From NCBI GenBank assembly GCA_002897115.2, contig BCIH01000014.1:245707-309706 (forward strand): a stretch of DNA of 64,000 bases. Reading direction: 5' to 3'. Source of the DNA: Prototheca cutis. Its lineage: Eukaryota; Chlorophyta; Trebouxiophyceae; Chlorellales; Chlorellaceae. The notes under the pieces are model-generated. The model was not told the origin of the DNA. It did no database searches and worked only from the letters and a program-made list of their open reading frames with translations. Made by a program: the position numbers and the translations under genes. Numbering within the stretch: position 1 is the first letter of the stretch; each line of letters opens with the position of its first letter. Shown here piece by piece: positions 55,773 through 64,000 of this stretch.

Positions 55773-58700
55773 TTGTACGCTGCTGCTTGGCAAAATGTAT
55801 TCTCAGACCCGTACTCCACGCTCCCCAGCAATATTCCCCTCCCCGGCCACCTTTCTTCTATGACACAGGCACAGACTGGGGGGCATCGCTGCGGCCGGTG
55901 GAGCGGTACGCGGTGCGACTGGTGGAGGCGCAGGCCCCCGGCGTGGATCCGGACCTGCTCTCTGCTGAGCTGCAGCGGGAGTACCAGGTGTCTGAGTTTG
56001 ACCTGGCGGGAATGGAAATCGCCGAGGCGGCAAGGGATGAAGAGATCGATGCCGACGCAGAGCAGAATGTCGTTCCCGAGTGGGACGTGGGTGCCGCTTC
56101 CCGAGCATATGCGGAGGAGGTTCAGGCTGCGCAAGAAGAAGAAGAGGCGCGCCAAGCCGCCGAAGCTGCATGGCTCGAGGTCAGCAGTGCTTGGATGGGA
56201 GGTGAATTGCAGGGTGTTGTTCGTTTTGATTTGGAGGAGAGTCTGTTTGGCTGGGCTGCGGTTGTGCTGATGATGCGGATTCCGACGGCGATGAACCAAT
56301 AACCCGTACCCACAGGAGCAAGTGGCGCTGGCAGCTGCCGCTGCAGCCTCAGCCGCCGCAGTCGCAGCTGCTACTGGAGCCTCACAGCAATCCACTGGAC
56401 TCAAACGGAGTCGGGGCAGACCATCGGTGCATGGCGGAGCCGGCGCTCTGCTTGAAGATGACGAGGATACCGCCGCCTCGTCGACCGCTGCTCCACGGAA
56501 AAAGGAAAGAAAGGCACAGTCACAGGCATTTGCCGTACCCCCCCCCTGGGAGGCGCAGGAGGACCTGGTGCTCTCGTTGGTTGTGCAGCATTTCTTGGTT
56601 TCTTTCCCTCCCAAGTGGTTGACCTCGAACGTCCAGGGAGGTCCCACGAGCTGGCCAGCGGAGGGGCCATGGGCCCTGGCGTCCGCCGTGCTGGCCGCCG
56701 GCGCCGCGGCCAATTCGCTGGCGGGCGTCGCCTCTGCGGCACGTGCAGGCCGGGCACGGGGGGCGGCGCAGTGCGCGGCGCGATTCGCTGCGCTGTGTCG
56801 CAGCGCGGAGGGCGAAACGCGTGGGTATGAGAATGCAGGTGCCCGTGAGCGCGACGCCATTCAACGGCGTGGGGCTTATCTACTGGCACCTGTGGTCACC
56901 GAGCCCTCGCCGACGCCTGCGGCTACGGAACTGCCGCCATTCATCCGGCAGCAGGACGTTGCACGGAGCAAGCAGACACGGTTGGCACTTGGCGCTGTCG
57001 TGACGGTGCTGGAGCGCGCGCTGGGCACTGGGTCGGGAGGAAGGCGCGGCGGCGCCGTGCAGATGCAGCTTGCCGCTGTGGCGGGCATGCTTGGCCGAAT
57101 GCTGGATGGTGCTGTGGGAGTTGGACAGAACGGCAGTGACAGCAGCCGGATGGCAGACGAGGGGTCTGGGCCCACCGAGGTCGACAACAACGATGGCGGT
57201 GGGCTGGCTACAACAGAGCCGCTGCCGCTTCCATCTGCAATGTTATCACCAGACTCTGTCAACATAGAGGCAGTGCTGGAGGCCACACGGCGACGATGTG
57301 GCCCAGGCGCCTCCCGCGTGATTGCCGGACGGCTGCCCGTCGTCATCGACACAGGTGCGGCGCTGAAAACTTTCTTGTTTGGTGGGGAGGCGTCTGGGTT
57401 GCATGTGTTTGGTAATGGTGCCTCACTGTGCGTCTACATTGCCGGAACTCCTCCTCTCACCATCATCATCTTCTCATGCATACCCCCCCCCCCCNNNNNN
57501 NNNNNNNNNNNNNNNNNNNNNNNNNNNNNNNNNNNNNNNNNNNNNNNNNNNNNNNNNNNNNNNNNNNNNNNNNNNNNNNNNNNNNNNNNNNNNNCCCCCA
57601 CACACACACACACAACCCCCAACACGCAGCCCGGAACGGAAGCATCAGGGCAGCACGGGAGGCCCTAGAAGATGCTTTTTCCCGGCCCAACGCCGACACG
57701 AGCGGGAGCCGGGGCGGTGCGCCGCGAGTATCCAGCCCCACACAACGCCTGACTACTGGGGGGCCGGCTTTCTTGGGTGCCAAAGGGGCCCCAGTCAGCA
57801 TCAATGCAGTGGTGAACGATCCGCCACTGCCAGCAATGGCGAGTCCACGGGCCTTTGCTGCGCAAGGGACCACCAGAGCACCCGTTACGGCCACGGCAAC
57901 ACAGCTCACTGGCGTCATGCCACCTGCTGCCGGGTCATCTACACCGGCCGGGGTCAACGGGCCTGCGACGCTGGCCTCGTCCGACCTGGCAGAGATGACC
58001 CAGATGGCTCAGATGCCCGGCAGTGCTCGTCGACCTGCAGATGCGATGCCTATTAATCCAGTGTCTCCACAGGAATGGCAGGCTCAGGCTGCCGGCGTCC
58101 CTCCAATGCTTTGGACGGCAAGCTCTGCCCCACAGCAGACATCAGCTGGGCCTGCAACGTCAATGCCTGGGCAGGGCTGGGCACCGACAGCACGGCAAGT
58201 GGTGCCAGGCAGGGGGTGGTCCGGGGTTTTGCCAGGCTCCTCTGGGCCCCTGCCGGGTCCCCGGGCACCGGGGATGATGCTCATGGGCGGGGGCTTTGCG
58301 CAGCCGCCTCAGCCGCAGCTGCTGCAGCACCTGCTCCTGCAGCAGCACCTCCTCCAGCAAGGGGCCTGGCAGAATCCTGTGGCATCACTCCCACCAGGGT
58401 GGCGGCCGCCTGTGCCAGGGCAGCCAGCCTTCCCATTTGCAGCTCCCACTGCTGGCGGTGCAGCCCCTGCTGCTGGTGGCCCTTCCACCGCTGGCCCTGC
58501 CACCGCTGGCCCTGCTGCCGGCCAGACGACCACGCCAGTACGTCCACCGCCGCCGACTGCCGCGGCAATGCTGGCACGGCTGTCCCCCCCGCAGCTCATG
58601 GTGCTACTGGGGCAGATGCAAGCTCAGCAAGCTGCCTTGGCCGCAGCAGCTGCTGCGACGGGCCAATCGCCGCCGTCACGGGGACAGGTCGCCAGCGGAG

Positions 58701-58903
58701 GAGTGTTGCCGGCAGACACGGTCTCCCCTCCAACGGGAATTATGCCGGTACCGGCAGTGCATGCCGGACAAGCACCTGCTGGGATCCAAGGCCCTTCTGC
58801 CCCCACGGAGCACTTGGGCTGCTCTGCTGCCGGACTGGCGCCGGGCAAGGCCGAACCCGACACAAACGGCTCCGGCACCTCCCACGGTGCTGGGACCTCG
58901 TGA
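47539..58903 (+). CDS. SWR1: SWR1/PIE1-type chromatin remodelling ATPase
   Basis: Snf2-family ATPase that swaps H2A-H2B for H2A.Z-H2B in nucleosomes. The gene spans 11.4 kb with more than 20 exons. The start has a strong context (GCCATGG). Exons 47909-47977 and 48136-48396 encode the HSA domain ([16 protein letters not shown]). Acidic repeats follow, including two copies of [11 protein letters not shown] and of [15 protein letters not shown] motifs (48.6-50.2 kb). ATPase lobe 1: [12 protein letters not shown] (50611 on), [11 protein letters not shown] (about 50926), DEAH (51676-51687), [14 protein letters not shown]. After [17 protein letters not shown] comes the long insert typical of SWR1/INO80, then lobe 2: [65 protein letters not shown]. 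Downstream are [15 protein letters not shown], a SANT-like segment ([17 protein letters not shown]) and a Pro/Gln/Ala-rich tail. An assembly gap lies in a late intron. Confidence 0.9.
48090..48116. repeat. Poly-C tract before a splice acceptor in SWR1
   Basis: A 27-C run followed by A7, ending about 10 nt before the acceptor region of exon 3 (acceptor at 48135). Confidence 0.9.
50709..50753. repeat. (TG)n-G30 tract just after a splice donor in SWR1
   Basis: TG units, an N at 50723, then 30 G, beginning about 10 nt after the donor that follows the [10 protein letters not shown] exon. A (CTCGCA)n hexanucleotide repeat (about 50847-50872) lies further down the same intron. Confidence 0.9.
52364..52500 (+). 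other. SWR1 intron with (GT)n at its 5' end and (CA)n at its 3' end
   Basis: The 137-nt intron begins with a GT-repeat (52364-52389) that includes the donor, and has a CA-repeat (about 52479-52494) just before the CGACAG acceptor. The two tracts are complementary and could pair, bringing the splice sites together. Confidence 0.75.
54353..54372. repeat. G20 run in SWR1 intron
   Basis: A run of 20 G in the intron that starts after GADTVI, upstream of the 14-nt exon. Confidence 0.9.
54489..54502 (+). other. 14-nt microexon of SWR1
   Basis: Flanked by CATGCAG and GTATGG, this exon supplies IFYDS between [10 protein letters not shown] and [13 protein letters not shown]. Phase (2 in, 1 out) and the conserved order VIFYDSDWNP of Snf2 motif V/VI both require it. 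Confidence 0.85.
55693..55769. repeat. 77-nt poly-G tract in SWR1 intron
   Basis: An uninterrupted run of 77 G after (TG)n, beginning about 15 nt past the splice donor of the exon ending SSQPG. The true length is doubtful given how assemblers treat such runs. Confidence 0.9.
57495..57594. other. Assembly gap, exactly 100 N
   Basis: Flanked by a C-run on the left (57483-57494) and by CCCCCACACACACAC on the right, within a late SWR1 intron. The round size implies an arbitrary placeholder. Confidence 0.98.
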
Positions 58904-59737
58904 TATGAGCGGAAGATTGAACGACAGATGCTGCGATGATGTTGCCTCTGACAAACTGCAGTTCAGACTGGAGGGAACCATGGACCTGACGTTGGCCTGG
59001 CCCAAAACCATAAAGGTCAATAAATTTTAGGAATAACGAATGTACAACAGATGAACCTGGGTTTTCAGAAACAGCGAAAGCAAATGACAACGTATGTACA
59101 ATGCAGGGCAAAAATGATGAAGCCTTCTCGAGAATCGTCCACTCCCACCTGCACAGCAACGGCATAGTTCCCAGTCAAAATGCTCGTTTCACCGCATTCC
59201 CTTGCCACGTCGCTCAGCGGATGGGTTGGGTTCCCTCTTGGCAGCAGGACAGGTCTTGCAAGGAGGTTTTAGAAGGTCCTGGAAATTGAGCCTGGCACGA
59301 CACTTGTTGCAACTCGGTGGCCCATCGTTGAGGTGGTCCACCTTCCTATTGCCATGCAAAGAGTATGAAAATTTTCGGGCCATTCGTGATGCCCAGCAAC
59401 CTCCGGGGTGATGTGATGCTGTTGCTGGCTGAGCTGGTCGCATTGTTTTTGCCCTGCATGATATGTGGCCTGGCAACAGTGGACCCTGCCCTCCAGATGT
59501 GAGCACTTCCCAGGGAACGTGTGGATGATGCCCACAGGCACGACCACTGACCCCCGCTCGTTTCCCTCGCGACACACCAAAGGCACTTGATGGATAAATC
59601 ATTGCTGTTTGGCGCCGAATCCTAGAGGTCCGAGTCCCATCCGACGAAACTCGCTGGGCTCGGTAAAGTGATCTCAGGCCCGCAACCCTGCCGTGCTGCG
59701 CCATGTGCGGCGGTGGTGATGCCCAGCAGTAAAGGCC
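58904..59737. other. Intergenic region between SWR1 and VPS24, with dispersed repeat
   Basis: An 834-bp gap between two plus-strand genes. It holds the SWR1 3' UTR, copy B of repeat family 1 and the VPS24 promoter. A minus-strand ORF (59189-59704) covers the repeat but shows no independent coding evidence. Confidence 0.5.
59107..59436 (-). repeat. Dispersed repeat family 1, copy B
   Basis: Inverted copy of 12061-12382. On the minus strand it reads CNKCR and CKTCPAA, then ERRGKGM, but a TGA follows directly where copy A has TCA. Similarity continues beyond the stop (WELCRCC against WEVCPCC), and a further frame difference follows. Confidence 0.8.
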
Positions 59738-61108
59738 ATGTTGGGCCAGAAGAGCTGGAACCCGTTTCGGAGGGAGGATCCTCGGGAGCTGGTCCGCAAA
59801 TGGCAGGGCGTGATCCGGAAGGAGGTTAGGGCAGTGGAGCGACAGCAGCTAGGTCCGTGGGGGAGAGGACGTTGCAGGGGGGTTGAAGGGGCGTCAGCAT
59901 ATATGGGCCGGCGAAACGCTGTGTGACTTTAACAGCGCGTATGGCGTCCTTGCTGCTTCAATGGGAGCTCGTATGAGGCACAAGCATGCATCTGCTGCTG
60001 CGTCACCATCGTACCTGCAGACTTGCAGCGGGAGCAGCGCAAGGCCGTCAAGCTCGTGAAGGATGCTGCCAAGGAGGGCAACTTGCCCTCTGCCAAGGTG
60101 TGTTTGCCAGGGTGTTGGCGGGCTGAGCTGGGTGGCCCTGGGATGGAGCAGATGCTAGGCGCGGTTCCCGGTCCTTGAGCGCTGGCGCCGTGCTACGGCT
60201 GTGGTTGCATGTAGACAGACCCCCAAAATGCCACCTCGCCAGTGCCCCCACTCCAGGTCCTGGCGAGGGAGATTGTCACAATCCGACGGACCATCGGCAA
60301 ACTGGCTGTGAACAAGGCCACCCTGATCTCGCTTTCTTCCCAGCTCACCGAACAGCTGGGTATGGATGAAGGGGTGGTGGGGGATGGCGGGTTGAGCCTG
60401 TGGATCTTTTGGGTTAGGGTTATGAGGTTGGGGAGGAAATTCAGTCCGATTCACTCCTGGCTGCATGTGCGTGTTGGAGTTGTTTGGGTTTGCCGGTACG
60501 ATGCATCCATGCATGGGGATTCTTGGACTCGGCTGCTCTGCGAAGCGCCCGACCCCAGGGACGCCCAACCACCCATGTCACCCAATTCCAACAGCCATGG
60601 CGCGAGTGGCAGGAACGCTGAGCAAGAGCACCGAGTGCATGCAGTTGGTGAACAATCTCCTCAAAATCCCAGATTTCCAAGCTGCCATGCGGGACATGTC
60701 CAAAGGTGCGAGGGCTTTGACGAGGAGGGAGAAGTTGTTGGCATGCATGGACTCCCCGGGCCCCCTGTCTGCAGAACAACAACAGTACCACCCAGCCCCC
60801 AGGTCCACTTCATAATTCAACCACGATGCATGCCTCACCACATCATTGCAGAGATGTACAAGGCAGGGGTGTTGGAGGAGATGGTGTCAGAGACCATGGA
60901 TTCGGCACTGGATGAGAGCGGGGTGGAGGAAGAAACTGAAGAGGCAATCGACAAGGTCTTGATGGAGGTGGCGGGGGAGACGCTTGCCCAGATGGCGGCC
61001 GTGCCAGAGCGCCGGCCCGCCCAGCCCGCACCCGTGGCCGCAACGACAGAGGAAGACCTGGAGGAAGAAGACGCCCTCGCCGCTCGCCTGGCCGCTGTGC
61101 GCTCCTGA
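59738..61108 (+). CDS. VPS24: ESCRT-III subunit VPS24/CHMP3
   Basis: Membrane-remodelling ESCRT-III protein that acts with VPS2 and VPS4 in multivesicular body formation and scission. Five exons: 59738-59852, 60021-60097, 60257-60359, 60595-60705, 60852-61108; 220 residues (human CHMP3 has 222). Seen: basic helix 1 (KWQGVIRKEVRAVERQ), LQREQRKAVKLVKDAAKEG, LAREIVTIRRTIGKL, AMARVAGTLSKSTECM, LLKIPDFQAAMRDMSKEM, the acidic segment EESGVEEETEEAID-like and a C-terminal MIM-like helix LAARLAAVRS. The exon 1 donor after CAGCAGCTAG was chosen because it restores the RQ-xxD-LQRE spacing exactly. Confidence 0.93.
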
Positions 61109-61396
61109 CACCCGCTGCTTCCGTCTCTTTTCTGACCATTGACCAGGTGCGACCTTGCTTGTTACAGGAACATGGCAGGGTGACATTGCCTGGCATCTCG
61201 GAGTGGTGACCTGGGAAGATGCAGGGGAATATGCACGAGAACATGCTCGTCATGAGGGGCATGGGAACCAAACGAAAGGGGGCATCATCGGGGAAGAAAC
61301 AAGGGAGTGTCTGTGAATTTGGATACACCTCGGCTGCGCCTCGTGACATTGCGAGATGGATCGATCCAGCGCCACCCCGACCCAGTAGGCCGACGG
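61109..61396. other. Short convergent gap (VPS24 / B3 gene)
   Basis: A 288-bp gap. A minus-strand TGTAA near 61160 could be the poly(A) signal of the B3 gene; it lies within the VPS24 3' region. Confidence 0.4.
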
Positions 61397-63951
61397 CTAC
61401 GTGTTGCGGGGGGCTTTGGGCGTGGCATCTTCGAGCCAGGCCAACACATCGAATTCGGGCTGCATGGGTTGAGCCGTCGTGTTACCATCGGCAGCTGTAG
61501 CAGGCATGCCTGCGGCGGCGGCGGTGCCACCTGTCGGCGCAACGCCTCCAGTCCCACCGGGCACCGAGCTGGGCAGGCACAGGGGTGCCACAGTCAACAG
61601 CAGGTGGCTGGGATCGGTGCCGGGCAGCACCGGTGCCCCGAATGCATTCGCCGCACTCATCATGCCCGGCGGGAAGAGCAGCGGTGCAGCCAAGTGCATC
61701 CCTGCCGCCGCTGCCGTTGCTGCCGTCGCAGGGTTCTGGGCTGCTGCAAGCAGCGCCGCGTTGCCGGCCTGAAGCATGGCCGCAGCAGAGTACGCCGCCT
61801 CCATCGCCGCTGCAATGCCAGGCACCTACGGGTTGTATTTTCGTGTAAAGGCTTGTTTACGATGTCGTGCAACCCCCCTTGGCCGGGGAAAGCATTCGAA
61901 AAAGGTCTCTCTGGCAAACAACCATCATCGGCAACGCACTGCAAGGGGGTTTGTCGCCGCAAGGGTAGCCTGCTGCTGCTGGTGCTGCTGGTGCTGCTGT
62001 GCTGCCACCCCTGCCGCCCCTGCAGACACAACAGATGGCAGCTGTGTCGTTCCTGGCACCAGCAGGGAGGGTTGGGGGGAGGGTCCTCGACTGCCGAGGC
62101 CCAGGGGGATGCTGCCGGCGCCGAGCGAGGACATGCGTGCCAGTTCGGGCGAAGCTCGGGCAGCGGCCGCAGGACGCAGCGGCGACTGCAGGTGCGGCGG
62201 CAGGGCTTGCGCGGAATCAGGCATCACGAAAATGGGCGGCNCCCCCGCCTCGGGCGCCGCTGCTTGGGGCATGGTGGATGGCAAGAGGCCCTTGCTCGCA
62301 CTGCCAGCACCGGCGGTGGTGCTAAACGAAGAGGATTGCACGGTGGCGAGTCCCGCATTTGGGCCTTCACCCACCACACGGTCGTCTGCCCCCACCGACA
62401 CCAAAGGCCGGGGCGGCCGCGCGGTGGAGCCCGCTTCAGAGCTGCTGTCGGTGCCAAGCACGCCTGGTTCACCGCGGTCGCCGCCTGTGCTGAGTGCGCC
62501 GCTGGCCTGGCGGGACAAACCGCCGCTGGTAGTGGTGGCATGCCCCGTGCGGGGCACCAGGCGTGCCGGCGACCCGACGGGCGTGATCGGCCGGCCCGCA
62601 GCAGCCGCAGCCGCAGCGGCAGCGCCGTGGGGTGTGCGCGTGCAGAAACCCGGGTGGCCTGCGGGCTTTGAGCAAAAGGGGCTGCGACTGCAGCGCCCGG
62701 CTCTGGCTTGGGCCAGCGGGCTCGCCGCCCCAGGAGCCAGCGCCACGGCCGGGGAGCCGGAGACTGCTGTTGCGCCGGTTGCCGAGGCGGCGCGTTGGTC
62801 GTCAGACTGCGACCCGCCAGCGCCCAAGCCTCCAGTGGATGACTGGCCCGCAACTGCCGTGGGCCCGCCAGGCCGCAGCGCCGCCTGCCCAGCTGCCGCA
62901 GCAGCAGCGGCGCCGCCGCCGCCTCTGGAGGCCTGCTGCGCGCCCGCCAGAGCCAACGCCTCGGGCGTGTTGACTTCCACCAAAAAAGTTCCATCCACCG
63001 TCGAGGAGATGGCGACGACGTCTTCGACCCGCAGGCCTGCGGCCCTGACAAACTCGCCGGCGTGCTCGAGCACGTACACGCGCCGGGACTCGAGGCCGTT
63101 GGCCCAAGACTGCAGCGTAAAGTCCCAGCGCGCCCCCGCAGCGTCTGCCACGACCAGCGCGTGCGGCCTGCCGACAGCAAAGGGCAGGTTGGCCTCGACC
63201 GCCGCACGGGGCAGCAGGATCCTGCCTTTTGTCACGTCACTGTTCGTCAGGCGTTTGGCCACGAGAACCGTCCGGGTTGCAGGCAAGCCCATGCTTGCGG
63301 GCGCGGGGTGCGTCGCTGCAGACAGGCCTGCCGCAGCCGCCGCGCTCGCTGCTGCATTTGGCCGCGTGGGTGGAGGAGGTTGTTGCACAGGTTGTTGCAC
63401 AGGTTGAGTCGGGGCAGCGTTTGATGCAGCGCTCAGACCCGACCGAGCCTCGACATTGGAATTTGTCCCACCGGCAGGAGCAGTACCATCGCCCGCAGCA
63501 GCAGCAGCACCAGCCGCCAGGGAGGCAATCGTGGTGGCGGCGGCAGCCGTCGCGGGGCTGGGGGCAGCTGCAGCCATGCTGCCCCCCGGCAGCCCCCCGG
63601 CCGGGGAACCGCCAACCCTGCCACCGACTCCGACTCCCTGCCGCCCACCGCCAGGCCGCGTGGGCGTCTTTGACCCCGGCGCGGCCTCGTCATCCGACGG
63701 CTGCTCCCCCAGCCGCCGCGTGGGCCGGCGCAACCGCTTGGAGCTCGGCCGCGTCAGGACGGCAGCCGCCGGGTCGGCAGCGCTCGTCTCCGGAGTCTTG
63801 CGGGATGCTCCTGGGAGATCGGGTGGAAATGGACTGGGGTCTGTGAATTCATGTCCTGCCGTATGCGCTGCTGCCGAGGCAACTGCTTCAACAGAGGACC
63901 CAAGAGAAAGTGCCGTAGTTCGGCATCATCCAGTGCACCAGCATCAGGCAT
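61397..63951 (-). CDS. B3-domain transcription factor (ABI3/VP1-VAL-like)
   Basis: Plant-type DNA-binding protein. Exons: 63951-63900 (uncertain), 63810-61940, 61825-61397; 783 residues if the start is right. A basic nuclear-localisation-like segment (SSKRLRRPTRRLG) is followed by low-complexity Ala/Gly/Gln/Pro sequence. The B3 domain spans about 100 residues: LVAKRLTNSDVTKGRILLPR, WDFTLQSWANG, SRRVYVLEHAGEFVRAAGL, EDVVAISS. This pattern (SDV...GRIxLP...RxYxLE..G.FV) is that of the ABI3/LEC2/VAL branch rather than ARF or RAV. Downstream is a Cys/His motif, RCSRSPFCSKPAGHPGFC, of unknown role, then Ser/Ala-rich sequence with an N at 62241, and a C-terminal Ala-rich part ending AWLEDATPKAPRNT. 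The first exon rests on a weak donor (TTGG|GTCCTC); an ATG at 63960 is also in frame. Confidence 0.8.
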
Positions 63952-64000
63952 AATAATCATAACCTGGCACAGCCATTGACCGGAACAAGAACCCTGGGGG

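Noticed and set aside
55388..56860. 490-codon minus-strand ORF rich in proline
   Set aside because: The proline run is the complement of the poly-G tract in a SWR1 intron; it is antisense to SWR1 exons.
59189..59704. 171-codon minus-strand ORF containing CNKCR and CKTCPAA
   Set aside because: It lies over repeat copy B, stops where copy A stays open, and its upstream half has no third-position bias.
61307..63407. Long plus-strand ORFs opposite the B3 gene
   Set aside because: They are antisense shadows of GC-rich, low-complexity coding sequence; the B3 domain is on the minus strand.

Overview
The window is nuclear DNA of a GC-rich green alga, most likely Chlorella-like (trebouxiophyte). The evidence is about twenty densely packed, intron-rich genes, a plastid-type ribosomal protein L21, a bilin reductase, a GT77 cell-wall arabinosyltransferase and a plant-type B3 transcription factor. 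TGTAA, the usual green-algal polyadenylation signal, follows several stop codons. The lineage is inferred from gene content; no marker gene fixes the genus. Gene models were built by hand from splice sites and reading phase. For most genes the exon lengths sum to a whole number of codons and the protein matches its family end to end.

Layout: 68-4750 DBP9/DDX56 helicase (-) and a ferredoxin-dependent bilin reductase relative (+). 5036-10182 beta'-COP (-) and eIF1 (+). 10646-14960 RAD6-type ubiquitin conjugase (-), a 96-residue basic protein (+) and, 62 bp behind it, tRNA adenosine deaminase 1 (+). 15409-20880 dihydrofolate/folylpolyglutamate synthase (-) and an RRA-type arabinosyltransferase (+). 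21115-26210 a TPR-WD40 protein and an unidentified 575-residue protein (both -). 26211-28545 is gene-poor and the most irregular part: an AT-rich open stretch, a broken TnpB/Fanzor-like zinc-finger/RuvC-III fragment, frame-broken coding-like DNA and a dispersed repeat. 28546-34927 BRCA2 with four BRC-like repeats (+). 35153-38744 PET117 (-) and an acetyl-CoA transporter of the SLC33A1 type (+). 39408-45927 bL21 (-), an unidentified membrane/coiled-coil protein (+) and a secreted ferritin-like, desiccation-related protein (+). 47539-58903 an 11.4-kb SWR1/PIE1-type chromatin remodeller (+). 59738-63951 ESCRT-III VPS24 (+) and a B3-domain transcription factor (-).

These genes do not form one pathway. 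RAD6, BRCA2 and SWR1 all act in chromatin or DNA repair, but their proximity looks incidental. The most notable features are the Fanzor/TnpB-like relic, BRC repeats in which the FxxA alanine is glycine in all four copies, a bilin reductase lacking both PcyA catalytic positions, a high share of GC-AG introns (5 of 77 modelled outside SWR1), strand-asymmetric GT/G and CA/C tracts at opposite intron ends, a 14-nt exon inside the SWR1 ATPase, a probable dicistronic locus, and two dispersed repeat families. Homopolymer tracts coincide with an assembly gap and isolated Ns, so sequence there is unreliable.
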